This document shows positions 54,916 to 64,000 of a stretch of DNA of 64,000 nt, piece after piece. The notes under the pieces are model-generated. The model was given only the letters and a program-made list of their open reading frames with translations. It did no database searches and was not told the origin of the DNA. Within the stretch, counting starts at the first letter, position 1; each line of letters opens with the position of its first letter. A program made the translations under genes and the position numbers. Where the stretch lies: the NCBI RefSeq assembly GCF_002113025.1, contig NZ_NEJH01000001.1, forward strand, positions 953,073-1,017,072, read 5' to 3'. This DNA comes from Pseudomonas sp. B28(2017) (GTDB lineage: Bacteria > Pseudomonadota > Gammaproteobacteria > Pseudomonadales > Pseudomonadaceae).

Positions 54916-56313
54916 ATGTCGAATCCTCAACACACGCAAAGCGCAACAACACCCTCGGGACTCAAACGCGTAGTGGCCGCCGCCATGGCTGGCACCGTCG
55001 CCGAATGGTATGAATTCTTTCTCTACGGCACCGCCTCGGCACTGGTCTTCGGTCAGTTGTTCTTCCGCCAGACCGACAGCCCCATCGACGGCATCATCGC
55101 CGCCTTCGCCTTGTACGCGGTCGGCTTTCTCGCCCGGCCGTTGGGCGGTTTGGTATTCGGTCACTACGGTGACAAATTCGGCCGCAAACGCCTGCTGCAA
55201 CTGAGCCTGGTAGTGGTCGGCATCACCACCTTCCTGATGGGTTGCCTGCCTGGCTTCGACCAGATCGGTTACGCAGCGCCGGTGCTACTGGTGCTGTTGC
55301 GGTTGATCCAGGGCTTCGCTTTCGGTGGCGAATGGGGCGGCGCGATTCTGCTGGTGTCCGAACACTGCCCGGACAATCGTCGGGGTTTCTGGGCCAGTTG
55401 GCCGCAAGCCGGGGTGCCGGCCGGCAACCTGGTGGCCACGGTCGCCCTGCTGCTGTTGTCGTCGAACCTGTCAGAGCAACAGTTCCTTGCCTGGGGCTGG
55501 CGCGTGGCGTTCTGGTTCTCGGCGGTAGTAGTGTTGATCGGTTACTGGATTCGCACCAGCGTCGATGACGCGCCGATCTTCAAGCAAGCCCAGGCCCGTC
55601 AGGCACAGACCAAACAGCAACAGCTCGGTGTGGTGGAAGTGCTGCGTCATCACTGGCGTTCGGTGCTGGTGGGAATCGGCGCGCGCTTTGCCGAGAACAT
55701 CCTCTACTACACCGTGGTGACGTTCTCGATTACCTATCTGAAACTGGTGGTGCACAAGGACACTTCGCAAATTCTGCTGCTGATGTTCGGCGCGCACCTG
55801 GTGCACTTTTTCCTGATCCCGCTGATGGGCTATCTGTCGGACATCGTAGGGCGCAAACCGGTGTACCTGACCGGCGCGGTGCTCACAGCGTTCTGGGGTT
55901 TCATCGGTTTCCCGATGATGGACACCGGCAACAACTGGCTGATCATGGCCGCCATCACTCTGGGCCTGGCCATCGAGTCGATGACTTACGCGCCTTACTC
56001 GGCGCTGATGGCTGAACTGTTCCCGACCCACGTACGCTACACCGCTCTGTCCCTGTGCTACCAGGTGGCGCCGATCTTCGCCGGTTCCCTGGCACCGCTG
56101 ATCGCCATCACCTTGCTCAACAAGTACCACAGCTCGACTCCGATCTCCTGGTATCTGGTGGGCGCCGCGCTGATTTCCGTGGTGGCTGTCGGCCTGACCC
56201 GCGAGACTCGTGGCAAGTCATTGCGCCAGGTGGATGCCGAGTCGGCGGCGCGGGTTGCTGCCGTGGACGCAGTCGTGCCAGCCACCCCGCGCCGGGGTGG
56301 CTCTTTGGCTTGA
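54916..56313 (+). CDS. MFS transporter of the metabolite:H+ symporter (MHS, ProP-like) family
   Basis: 465 residues from [13 protein letters not shown] at 54916; a longer in-frame start overlaps the terminator. Twelve helices. [39 protein letters not shown] and [20 protein letters not shown] are typical of MHS carriers, which bring in proline, betaine, citrate or alpha-ketoglutarate. Its place suggests a second uptake route for the same substrate as the ABC importer, or for a breakdown product. Confidence 0.9.
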   Translation: MSNPQHTQSATTPSGLKRVVAAAMAGTVAEWYEFFLYGTASALVFGQLFFRQTDSPIDGIIAAFALYAVGFLARPLGGLVFGHYGDKFGRKRLLQLSLVVVGITTFLMGCLPGFDQIGYAAPVLLVLLRLIQGFAFGGEWGGAILLVSEHCPDNRRGFWASWPQAGVPAGNLVATVALLLLSSNLSEQQFLAWGWRVAFWFSAVVVLIGYWIRTSVDDAPIFKQAQARQAQTKQQQLGVVEVLRHHWRSVLVGIGARFAENILYYTVVTFSITYLKLVVHKDTSQILLLMFGAHLVHFFLIPLMGYLSDIVGRKPVYLTGAVLTAFWGFIGFPMMDTGNNWLIMAAITLGLAIESMTYAPYSALMAELFPTHVRYTALSLCYQVAPIFAGSLAPLIAITLLNKYHSSTPISWYLVGAALISVVAVGLTRETRGKSLRQVDAESAARVAAVDAVVPATPRRGGSLA

Positions 56314-56482
56314 TGGCCCTGAAAGATCGCAGCCCTTACCCTTGCAAGAGCGCGAAAGTCGCGCTCTTGCCTGCATGCGGATACTACTGATCAGGCGGAA
56401 TGCCATGCTGCGCGACGGCACCGAATGGCGGTGACGAATGGCAGGGTTCAGACAGTTGCTCCCACAGAGCACTTTGATTCAA

Positions 56483-57490
56483 TCAGGCAAGCAGGGCCTT
56501 GAGGTCGTTGTACAGCGCCTCGGGAATTTGCACGCCTTCCACCAGGCTGCGTACCCGCGCCGCGTAACGCCGTTGCGACGGTAAGCGTGCGCCCTGCCCT
56601 TCAATGCCCTGGAACAACGTTTCGGCCCGGGCCAAATGTTCTTCAGTGGCGTCCCCCAGAAAGCGCCGAGGGTCCAGGGCGATGATCAACTCACCATGGT
56701 ACGGCGACGACTTGCTGCCCCCGTCGTAAGTCAACGACTCGGCACTGGTCAGGTCACCAATCAGCGGCCCGGCAATCAACTCCACCATCGCCGCCAGCGC
56801 CGAACCCTTGTGCCCGCCGAACGTCAGCATCGCACCGCTGTCGAGCACCACGTTGGCGTCGGTGGTCGGCTGGCCCTGGGCGTCGACACCCCAACCTTCT
56901 GGAATCGCCTTGCCGGCACGCCGGTGCAGTTCGATATCACCACGGGCAATCGCGCTGGTGGCGAAGTCGAACACAAACGGATCTTGTCCCGCACGCGGCC
57001 AACCAAAGGCAATGGGATTGGTGCCGAACACCGGCAGTCGACCTCCAGCCGGCGCCACCCAGGCGTGGCTCGGATTACACGCCAGTGCCACCAGACCGGC
57101 AGCAGTCAGCTGCTCGATCTCCACCCACAGAGCCGAGAAATGTACACAGCGGTTGATTGCCAACGCCGCAATGCCGTTGGCCCGGGTTTTCTGCGCAAGC
57201 AACGGCAACCCCGCCTGAAACGCCAACTGCGAAAACCCACCGCCAGCATCCACCCGCACAATCGACGGTGCCTGGTCGAACACCTGTGGCTCGGCATCGG
57301 CTGACACCTTGCCGGCCCGCAGGGAATTCACACACCCCAGAATCCGGTACAAACCGTGGGAGGCACAGCCATCACGTTCGCCAGCAATCACTGTCGCCGC
57401 CACCGCTTGTGCATGGGCCAGATTAAAACCGTTGTGCAACAAGATCGATTCGGCCAACTCACGGGCTTCGATCAGGGTCAGTCGGATCAT
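56483..57490 (-). CDS. Ldh-family (malate/L-lactate dehydrogenase-type) reductase; probable delta1-pyrroline-2-carboxylate reductase
   Basis: 335 residues from the ATG at 57490, which has GGAG 6 bases upstream; an ATG at 57496 sits too close to that site. NAD(P)H-dependent Ldh_2 fold: GERDGCASHGLYRILGCVNS, FGTNPIAFGWPRAGQDPFVF, TFGGHKGSALAAMVELIAGP and DGGSKSSPYHGE. DpkA/LhpD-type members reduce delta1-pyrroline-2-carboxylate to L-proline, which would complete an AcnX pathway. It is convergent with the MFS gene and has no operator match, so its control may differ. Confidence 0.88.
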   Translation of the reverse strand: MIRLTLIEARELAESILLHNGFNLAHAQAVAATVIAGERDGCASHGLYRILGCVNSLRAGKVSADAEPQVFDQAPSIVRVDAGGGFSQLAFQAGLPLLAQKTRANGIAALAINRCVHFSALWVEIEQLTAAGLVALACNPSHAWVAPAGGRLPVFGTNPIAFGWPRAGQDPFVFDFATSAIARGDIELHRRAGKAIPEGWGVDAQGQPTTDANVVLDSGAMLTFGGHKGSALAAMVELIAGPLIGDLTSAESLTYDGGSKSSPYHGELIIALDPRRFLGDATEEHLARAETLFQGIEGQGARLPSQRRYAARVRSLVEGVQIPEALYNDLKALLA

Positions 57491-57642
57491 GGTCATCTCC
57501 TTGGACAGACCGGTCAGACTGGTCCATTCGAGGCGTTATGGCTTGATGGGTTTGGGCATTGGCGGTGACGAAATTGGCACAGCGCAGGCAAGTCGGATCG
57601 CCGTACCGCTGCTTCCACAGGCATTTGGAAACGACGAAGATC

Positions 57643-57670
57643 CCTGTAGGAGCGAGCCTGCTCGCGAAAG
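57643..57670. repeat. Single REP element between the reductase and mexE
   Basis: CCTGTAGGAGCGAGCCTGCTCGCGAAAG. The 57497-57883 gap also contains a 17-base palindrome at 57785-57801. I see no gene in it. Confidence 0.85.
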
Positions 57671-57784
57671 CCGCAACACGATTCCAAGTCTGACTATTGC
57701 ATCCAATGCAACACACAATTGTCATCAATCCAGTTGATGACGACCGAACACAAGGCGCAGGCTAGAGGGCTGGCTGGGGTCTCA

Positions 57785-57801
57785 TATCATTCCGAATGAT
57801 A
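57785..57801. promoter_or_regulatory. Perfect 17-base palindrome upstream of mexE
   Basis: TATCATTC-C-GAATGATA, with 8-base arms around one base, about 83 bases before the mexE start. It could be an operator for the efflux operon. It is not a close match to the MexT consensus as I remember it. Confidence 0.55.
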
Positions 57802-57883
57802 GTTACCTTCGCCCCATTCGATTCGTGAGATACAAACCCTCCGCGCATCATTCGCCAATCTCAACACATTGGCGGATGCATCC

Positions 57884-59137
57884 ATGGAACAGTCACTCAA
57901 ACATTTGCGCTTCCCGTTGGCTTTGTTGGCCGTAGTGGTGATCAGCGCTTGCGGCAAGGCCCCGGAAACCGCCGCCAGCATGCCCGCAGCCAAGGTCAGC
58001 GTGGCCAAGGTGCTGGAGCAACCGGTCAACGAATGGGACGAATTCACCGGCCGCCTCGAAGCGCCGGAAACCGTCGAGATTCGTCCACGGGTCTCCGGCC
58101 AGATCGATGAAGTGGCATTCACTGAAGGTGCCCTGGTCAAGAAGGGTGACCTGCTGTTCCAGATCGATCCGCGTCCCTTCCAGGCTGAGGTCCGCCGCCT
58201 CGAAGCACTGGTTGCACAATCGCGCGCCAATGCCACCCGCAGTGAAAATGAAGCCCAGCGCGGTGAGCGCCTGCGCACCAGCAACGCCATTTCCGCCGAA
58301 CTGGCTGATTCGCGTACCAGCGCAGCCCAGGAAGCCCGCGCCGCCGTCGGTGCCCTGCAAGCGCAGCTTGATCTGGCTAAATTGAACCTGAGCTTCACCC
58401 GTGTCACCGCACCGATCAGCGGCCGCGTCAGCCGTGCGGAGATCACCGCCGGCAACCTGGTGACCGCCGATACTACCCCGCTGACCAGTGTGGTCTCCAC
58501 CGACAAGGTGTACGCCTACTTCGACGCGGACGAGCGTGTGTTCCTCAAGTACACGGAGCTCGCTCGCCAGGGCAAGCGCGGCGCCACTACCCCGGTTTAC
58601 ATGGGACTGTCCAACGAAGACGGCAACCCGCACCTGGGTCAGATGAATTTCGTCGACAACGCAGTCAACCCGAAAACCGGCACCATTCGTGGCCGCGCGG
58701 TGTTCGACAACAGCGACGGCAGCTATACCCCGGGCCTGTATGCACGCCTGAAACTGGTGGGTAGCGGCACCTACAACGCCATGCTGATCAACGATGAAGC
58801 CGTAGGCACCGACCTGGGCAAGAAGTTCGTGATCGTGATGGATGGTGACAACAAGACCGCCTACCGCGCCGTCGAACTGGGTCCGAAAATCGAAGGGCTG
58901 CGCATCGTGCGCAATGGTCTGAACAAGGACGACACCATCATCGTCAAGGGCCTGCAACGGGTACGTCCTGGCTCGCCGGTGACCCCTGAAGTGATCCCGA
59001 TGGCCAGCGAGCAGACCCTCGCGGCTCTGGCACAACAACGACAAGCACTGGAAGCCAGCAACCTGCCCCAAGTCGCGCCCGCCAAGGTCGCGCCGGGTAC
59101 GGCTGTGAAAGTGGCTGCCGTGACTCCACGCGGTTAA
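57884..59137 (+). CDS. mexE: MexE, RND periplasmic adaptor
   Basis: 417 residues from MEQSLKHLRFPLALLAV at 57884 (MexE is 414); an in-frame TTG at 57869 is less likely. Lipobox-like VVISACGKAP near residue 23 suggests a lipoprotein. HlyD fold: EFTGRLEAPETVEIRPRVSG, a coiled-coil hairpin, LSFTRVTAPISGRVSRAEIT and the C-terminal part. It bridges MexF and OprN. No mexT-like gene lies immediately upstream in this window. Confidence 0.92.
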   Translation: MEQSLKHLRFPLALLAVVVISACGKAPETAASMPAAKVSVAKVLEQPVNEWDEFTGRLEAPETVEIRPRVSGQIDEVAFTEGALVKKGDLLFQIDPRPFQAEVRRLEALVAQSRANATRSENEAQRGERLRTSNAISAELADSRTSAAQEARAAVGALQAQLDLAKLNLSFTRVTAPISGRVSRAEITAGNLVTADTTPLTSVVSTDKVYAYFDADERVFLKYTELARQGKRGATTPVYMGLSNEDGNPHLGQMNFVDNAVNPKTGTIRGRAVFDNSDGSYTPGLYARLKLVGSGTYNAMLINDEAVGTDLGKKFVIVMDGDNKTAYRAVELGPKIEGLRIVRNGLNKDDTIIVKGLQRVRPGSPVTPEVIPMASEQTLAALAQQRQALEASNLPQVAPAKVAPGTAVKVAAVTPRG

Positions 59138-59152
59138 GGGATAACGAATCCG

Positions 59153-62100
59153 ATGAATTTTTCCAAATTCTTCATTACGCGGCCGATCTTCGCAGCGGTG
59201 CTCTCGCTGCTGATCCTGATCGCCGGCGCCATCTCGCTGTTCCAGCTGCCGATCAGCGAATATCCGGAAGTCGTGCCGCCGACCGTAGTGGTCCGTGCCA
59301 ACTTCCCCGGCGCCAACCCGAAAGTCATCGGTGAAACCGTGGCCGCTCCGCTGGAGCAAGCCATCACCGGCGTCGAGAACATGCTGTACATGTCCTCGCA
59401 ATCGACCGCCGACGGCAAAATCACCCTGACCATCACCTTCGCGCTGGGCACCGACCTGGACAACGCGCAAGTGCAGGTGCAGAACCGTGTCACCCGGACA
59501 GAGCCGAAGCTTCCCGAAGAAGTGACGCGTATCGGTATCACCGTCGACAAGGCGTCGCCCGACCTGACCATGGTTGTGCACTTGACCTCGCCGGACAAAC
59601 GCTACGACATGCTGTACCTGTCCAACTACGCGATCCTCAACATCAAGGACGAGCTCGCTCGCCTGGGCGGTGTCGGTGACGTGCAACTGTTCGGTATGGG
59701 CGATTATTCGCTGCGGGTCTGGCTCGATCCGAACAAGACCGCTTCGCGCAACCTGACGGCCACCGATGTAGTCACCGCCATCCGTGAACAGAACCGCCAG
59801 GTGGCCGCCGGTCAACTGGGTGCGCCGCCTGCTCCGAATGCCCAGAGCTTCCAGTTGTCGATCAACACTCAGGGCCGTCTGGTGTCCGAGGAAGAGTTCG
59901 AGAACATCATCATTCGTGCCGGCGACAACGGTGAAATCACCCGCCTGAAGGACATCGCCCGCGTCGAACTGGGTTCCAGCCAATACGCCCTGCGCTCCCT
60001 GCTGAACAACCAGCCGGCCGTGGCTATCCCGATCTTCCAGCGCCCAGGCTCCAACGCCATCGAAATCTCCAACGAGGTTCGGGGCAAGATGGAAGAGCTG
60101 AAGAAGAACTTCCCGCAAGGCATGGACTACAGCATCGTCTATGACCCGACGATCTTCGTGCGCGGCTCCATCGAGGCGGTGGTTCACACCCTCTTCGAAG
60201 CGCTGATCCTCGTGGTGCTGGTGGTGATCCTGTTCCTGCAAACCTGGCGCGCCTCGATCATTCCGTTGGTGGCGGTGCCGGTATCGCTGATCGGTACCTT
60301 CGCCGTGATGCACCTGTTCGGCTTCTCGCTCAACGCGCTGTCGCTGTTCGGTTTGGTACTGGCGATCGGTATCGTGGTGGACGACGCCATCGTGGTGGTG
60401 GAGAACGTCGAGCGAAATATCGAACTGGGGCTTGATCCGTTCGAAGCCACCAAGAAAGCCATGAGTGAAGTAACCGGCCCGATCATTGCCACGGCGCTGG
60501 TGCTGTGTGCGGTGTTCGTACCTGCAGCGTTCATTTCCGGCCTCACCGGTCAGTTCTACAAACAGTTCGCCTTGACCATCGCGATTTCGACCGTGATCTC
60601 GGCCTTCAACTCGCTGACCCTGTCGCCGGCACTCGCTGCGGTATTGCTCAAGGGCCACGACGCGCCGAAAGACCGTTTCTCGAATATCCTCGACAAGATC
60701 TTCGGTGGCTGGCTGTTCCGTCCTTTCAACCGTTTCTTTGAAAAGGCCAGCCATGGCTATGTCGGTACCGTGCGCCGGGTCATCCGCAGCAGCGGCATTG
60801 CCTTGCTGCTGTACGCAGGCCTGATGGTGCTGACCTTCTTCGGTTTCTCCAGCACCCCGACCGGTTTCGTACCTGGCCAGGACAAGCAATACCTGGTGGC
60901 CTTCGCGCAACTGCCGGACGCCGCAAGCCTGGATCGTACCGAAGACGTGATCAAGCGCATGTCCGACCTGGCCCTGAAACAGCCGGGCGTGGAAAGCGCC
61001 GTAGCCTTCCCTGGCCTGTCGATCAACGGTTTCACCAACAGTCCGAACGCCGGCATTGTGTTCGTGACCCTCAAACCGTTCGACGAGCGCAAGGACCCGA
61101 GCATGTCCGCCGGCGCCATTGCCGGTGCCTTGAACGGCCAGTACGCCGGGATCCAGGAAGCCTACATGGCGATCTTCCCGCCTCCGCCGGTACAAGGCCT
61201 GGGCACCATCGGTGGTTTCCGTCTGCAAATAGAAGACCGGGGCAACCTGGGCTACGACGAGCTGTACAAGCAGACCATGAACGTCATCGCCAAGAGCCAT
61301 AACGTTCCGGAACTGGCCAACCTGTTCACCAGCTACACCGTGAACGTGCCGCAGGTCGATGCCGCCATCGACCGCGAGAAAGCCAAGACCCACGGCGTGG
61401 CCGTCAGCGACATCTTCGACACCCTGCAGATCTATCTGGGTTCGCTGTATGCCAACGACTTCAACCGTTTCGGGCGCACTTATCAGGTCAACGTTCAGGC
61501 CGAGCAACAGTTCCGCCTGGAGTCCGACCAGATCGGCCAGCTGAAAGTGCGTAACAACAAGGGCGAGATGATCCCGCTGGCGACCTTCATCAAGGTCAGC
61601 GACACCTCAGGTCCCGACCGCGTGATGCACTACAACGGCTTCATCACCGCTGAAATCAACGGTGCGGCAGCCCCTGGCTACAGCTCCGGCCAGGCCGAAA
61701 AAGCCATCGAGAAACTGCTCAAGGAAGAACTGCCCAACGGCATGACCTATGAATGGACCGACCTGACCTACCAGCAGATCCTGTCCGGCAACACCGCGCT
61801 GTTCGTGTTCCCGCTCTGCGTGCTGCTGGCGTTCCTGGTGCTCGCTGCGCAATACGAAAGCTGGAGCCTGCCACTGGCGGTGATCCTGATCGTACCGATG
61901 ACCCTGCTGTCGGCCATCACCGGTGTGATTGCCTCCGGCGGTGACAACAACATCTTCACCCAGATCGGCCTGATCGTACTGGTGGGCCTGGCCTGCAAGA
62001 ACGCGATCCTGATCGTCGAGTTCGCCAAGGACAAACAGCTCGAAGGCCTCAACCCGCTGGCTGCGGTCCTGGAAGCATGCCGCCTGCGTCTGCGGCCGAT

Positions 62101-62332
62101 CCTGATGACTTCCTTCGCGTTCATCATGGGTGTGGTGCCGCTGGTGTTCTCCAGCGGTGCCGGTGCCGAGATGCGTCATGCCATGGGTGTGGCGGTGTTC
62201 TCCGGGATGCTCGGGGTGACCTTCTTCGGTCTGTTGCTGACGCCAGTGTTCTACGTATTGATTCGTAACTTTGTCGAGCGCGGCCAGGCACGCAAAGCTG
62301 CCAAGGCCAACCTGAAGCTGGAGTCGCACTGA
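59153..62332 (+). CDS. mexF: MexF, RND multidrug efflux pump
   Basis: 1059 residues, HAE1 family, close to MexF (1062). Twelve helices with two large periplasmic loops. N-terminus MNFSKFFITRPIFAAVLSLL; proton-relay motif GIVVDDAIVVVENVERNIE with paired Asp in helix 4; TFFGFSSTPTGFVPGQDKQ; and GLACKNAILIVEFAKD. It exports chloramphenicol, quinolones and signalling-type compounds in P. aeruginosa. The stop overlaps oprN by one base. Confidence 0.95.
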   Translation: MNFSKFFITRPIFAAVLSLLILIAGAISLFQLPISEYPEVVPPTVVVRANFPGANPKVIGETVAAPLEQAITGVENMLYMSSQSTADGKITLTITFALGTDLDNAQVQVQNRVTRTEPKLPEEVTRIGITVDKASPDLTMVVHLTSPDKRYDMLYLSNYAILNIKDELARLGGVGDVQLFGMGDYSLRVWLDPNKTASRNLTATDVVTAIREQNRQVAAGQLGAPPAPNAQSFQLSINTQGRLVSEEEFENIIIRAGDNGEITRLKDIARVELGSSQYALRSLLNNQPAVAIPIFQRPGSNAIEISNEVRGKMEELKKNFPQGMDYSIVYDPTIFVRGSIEAVVHTLFEALILVVLVVILFLQTWRASIIPLVAVPVSLIGTFAVMHLFGFSLNALSLFGLVLAIGIVVDDAIVVVENVERNIELGLDPFEATKKAMSEVTGPIIATALVLCAVFVPAAFISGLTGQFYKQFALTIAISTVISAFNSLTLSPALAAVLLKGHDAPKDRFSNILDKIFGGWLFRPFNRFFEKASHGYVGTVRRVIRSSGIALLLYAGLMVLTFFGFSSTPTGFVPGQDKQYLVAFAQLPDAASLDRTEDVIKRMSDLALKQPGVESAVAFPGLSINGFTNSPNAGIVFVTLKPFDERKDPSMSAGAIAGALNGQYAGIQEAYMAIFPPPPVQGLGTIGGFRLQIEDRGNLGYDELYKQTMNVIAKSHNVPELANLFTSYTVNVPQVDAAIDREKAKTHGVAVSDIFDTLQIYLGSLYANDFNRFGRTYQVNVQAEQQFRLESDQIGQLKVRNNKGEMIPLATFIKVSDTSGPDRVMHYNGFITAEINGAAAPGYSSGQAEKAIEKLLKEELPNGMTYEWTDLTYQQILSGNTALFVFPLCVLLAFLVLAAQYESWSLPLAVILIVPMTLLSAITGVIASGGDNNIFTQIGLIVLVGLACKNAILIVEFAKDKQLEGLNPLAAVLEACRLRLRPILMTSFAFIMGVVPLVFSSGAGAEMRHAMGVAVFSGMLGVTFFGLLLTPVFYVLIRNFVERGQARKAAKANLKLESH

Positions 62333-63753
62333 TGAGTTTGAAAGCGTTCCTGCCGAGCCTGCTGGCACTGGCCCTGAGTGCCTGTGCCGTGGGCCCTGAC
62401 TACAAGACCCCAACCACCGAGGCGGCCAACATCACGGCCGCCACCGATGGCGCCGCCGGCCAGAAGAACTTTGACCGTTCGCGTTTCGAAGGCATCTGGT
62501 GGCAACAGTTCGAAGATCCGACTCTCAACCAGTTGGTGACCGAGTCGCTCAAGGGCAACCGTGATCTGCGCGTCGCCTTCGCCCGCTGGAAAGCCGCACG
62601 GGCAATCCGCGATGACGTCAGCAATGACGCCATGCCGACCATCACCAGCCGCGTCAGCAGTGATTTGGGCAAAGGGCAGATCCCGGGCCAGACCACCAAG
62701 CGGGTCAACAGCGAACGCTATGACCTGGGCCTGGACATGGCCTGGGAGATTGATCTGTTCGGTCGCATCCAGCGCAACCTGGAGTCGGCCGATGCCGAGC
62801 AGCAGGCACTTGAGGCTGATCTGTACCAACTGCAAGTCACCATGATTGCCGAACTGGTGGATTCCTACGGCCAACTGCGCGGCGCGCAGCTGCGGGAGAA
62901 AATCGCCCTGGCCAACCTGGAAAACCAGCGGGAGTCGCGCAAGATCACGGTCAGCCTGCGTGATGCCGGCGTCGGTGACCAGCTCGATGTGGAGCGTGCG
63001 GATGCGCGACTGGCGTCGGTTGAAGCCAGCGTGCCGCAACTGCAGGCCGAACAGGTGCGGCAGAAAAACCGTATCGCCACCCTGCTGGGTGAACGTCCGG
63101 ACAAGCTGACCGTGGACTTGAGCCCCAAAGACCTGCCCGCGATTGCCAAGGCATTGCCGATCGGCGATCCGGGTGAACTGCTGCAACGCCGTCCGGACAT
63201 TCTCAGTGCCGAACGCAAACTGGCTTCGGCCACGGCACGCATCGGCGTGGCCAAGGCGGATCTTTTCCCGCGGGTCAGCCTCAGCGGCTTCCTCGGCTGG
63301 ACCGCCGGACGTGGTTCGCAGATCGGTTCTTCGGCGGCCAACGCCTGGGCTCTCGGTCCTAGCATCACTTGGGCCGCGTTTGACCTGGGCAGCGTTAAAG
63401 CCCGCATACGCGGTGCCGACGCCGACGCCGAAGGCGCCCTGGCGACCTACGAGCAGCAGGTGTTGCTGGCCCTGGAAGAATCGGAAAACGCCTTCAGCGA
63501 CTACGGCAAACGCCAACAGCGCCTGATCTCGCTGATTCGTCAGAGCGAGTCCAGCCGCTCGGCTGCCGACCTGGCGGAAATTCGTTACCGCGAAGGCACG
63601 GCCGATTTCCTCGTGCTGCTCGATGCCCAGCGGGAACGCCTGGCGGCCGAAGACACCCAGGCCCAGGCCGAAGTGGACCTGTATCGCGGCATCGTCGCGA
63701 TCTACAAGGCCCTCGGTGGTGGCTGGCAACCGGAGACGATCGCGAGCAACTGA
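62332..63753 (+). CDS. oprN: OprN, RND outer-membrane channel
   Basis: 473 residues. Lipobox ALSACAVGPDYK near residue 18 makes it a lipid-anchored TolC-like channel. NodT-type outer-membrane-factor signatures: WWQQFEDPTLNQLVTESLKG and GDPGELLQRRPDILSAERKL, then AWALGPSITWAAFDLG. The start ATG overlaps the mexF TGA. Confidence 0.94.
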   Translation: MSLKAFLPSLLALALSACAVGPDYKTPTTEAANITAATDGAAGQKNFDRSRFEGIWWQQFEDPTLNQLVTESLKGNRDLRVAFARWKAARAIRDDVSNDAMPTITSRVSSDLGKGQIPGQTTKRVNSERYDLGLDMAWEIDLFGRIQRNLESADAEQQALEADLYQLQVTMIAELVDSYGQLRGAQLREKIALANLENQRESRKITVSLRDAGVGDQLDVERADARLASVEASVPQLQAEQVRQKNRIATLLGERPDKLTVDLSPKDLPAIAKALPIGDPGELLQRRPDILSAERKLASATARIGVAKADLFPRVSLSGFLGWTAGRGSQIGSSAANAWALGPSITWAAFDLGSVKARIRGADADAEGALATYEQQVLLALEESENAFSDYGKRQQRLISLIRQSESSRSAADLAEIRYREGTADFLVLLDAQRERLAAEDTQAQAEVDLYRGIVAIYKALGGGWQPETIASN

Positions 63754-63804
63754 CCCGATGTTTTAAAGCGCTCCTTTGGTTGGCCACAACCAACCAATTT
63801 CCTT

Positions 63805-63839
63805 GCCCTGCGTCTCATTCGGTCGCAGGGCTTTTTTTT
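63805..63839 (+). terminator. Rho-independent terminator of the mexEF-oprN operon
   Basis: GCCCTGCG and CGCAGGGC pair around an 11-base loop, followed by eight T. Confidence 0.9.
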
Positions 63840-63865
63840 GGTTCATCACGGATTACCGGGGAAGA

Positions 63866-63900
63866 TTGGCGTTGGCGTTGGCGTTGGCGTTGGCGTTGGT
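63866..63900. repeat. Hexanucleotide tandem repeat (TTGGCG)n
   Basis: Five exact TTGGCG units (63866-63895) followed by TTGGT. It lies outside any gene that I can see. Confidence 0.9.
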
Positions 63901-63936
63901 TTTGTGAGTTGTGAGCTTATCCATTTGCCGAGGTGA

Positions 63937-64000
63937 CGCTGAATCACCTTTGCGCCCTTACGGCGCCTTACTTTTTTCAGTCGAAAAAAAAGTAAGCAAA
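63937..64000. repeat. Intergenic repeat with a poly-A/poly-T hairpin (right edge)
   Basis: Contains TTACTTTTTTC and GAAAAAAAAGTAA as inverted arms, preceded by GCGCCCTTACGGCGC, itself a small hairpin. I know this combined sequence as a frequent intergenic repeat in Pseudomonas; that is recall, not a search. It runs to the window edge. Confidence 0.6.

Noticed and set aside
57893..61507. 1204-codon open frame on the minus strand, opposite mexE-mexF
   Set aside because: It is antisense to two clearly coding genes with recognisable motifs. Its His/Gln/Arg/Val-rich translation is what the complement of GC-rich third positions gives.
1..64000. CRISPR array, intact insertion sequence or prophage
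   Set aside because: No regularly spaced direct repeats, transposase frames or phage structural genes were found. The repeated elements are palindromic REPs.

Overview
The window is a gene-dense, GC-rich chromosomal segment that fits a Pseudomonas of the P. fluorescens group. The evidence is an aprA-inh-aprDEF-autotransporter-lipase locus, OprD and MexEF-OprN family genes, DUF1652 and YgdI-type small genes, and many REP elements built on the core GTAGGAGCGAGC...GCTCGC. There is no rRNA, CRISPR array or intact insertion sequence. The only tRNA seen is selenocysteine tRNA.

Layout. 1-3450: the end of an alpha/beta hydrolase, a DUF1254 protein and an OprD-type porin. 3458-12565 (minus): a selenocysteine module reading fdoG (with an in-frame UGA)-fdoH-fdoI-fdhE-selA-selB-selC. 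It holds a respiratory formate dehydrogenase plus all dedicated Sec machinery except selD. 12869-18488: a MalY/PatB-type C-S lyase, a FAN1-like nuclease coupled to a DinG-like helicase, and a small lipoprotein. 18598-30559 (minus): serralysin AprA, its inhibitor Inh, the type I exporter AprDEF, a subtilisin autotransporter, a 3' relic of a second lipase, and RTX lipase PueA. The aprA start overlaps an exact match to the Rsm consensus. 31185-45853: an LprI/MliC-like protein; a probable polyamine set (AraC-type regulator, PuuB-like oxidase, cupin, PotF-like binding protein); DUF1652; a UvrD-like helicase; pirin; phosphoglucomutase; an unrecognised 486-residue protein; and a reductase divergent from a LysR gene.

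46008-57490 is the most unusual part. It starts with an integrase relic, then a GntR/FCD regulator, then decayed pieces of a D-hydroxyproline-dehydrogenase-like FAD subunit, its 2Fe-2S partner and an AraC regulator. Next come an intact ABC importer, an aconitase-X enzyme, a proline-racemase-family enzyme lacking both usual catalytic cysteines (Ser90/Thr256), a DapA-family lyase, an MHS-type transporter and a pyrroline-2-carboxylate-reductase-like enzyme. An 11-bp word, GTATACGAAAT, lies upstream of the regulator, the ABC/AcnX operon and the DapA-like gene, so these probably form one regulon. The likely substrate class is hydroxyprolines or related cyclic imino acids.

57884-63753: mexE-mexF-oprN efflux operon with a perfect palindrome upstream and a terminator downstream. 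The window ends in a hexanucleotide tandem repeat and a hairpin-forming intergenic repeat. All family assignments come from reading motifs and translations, not from database searches.
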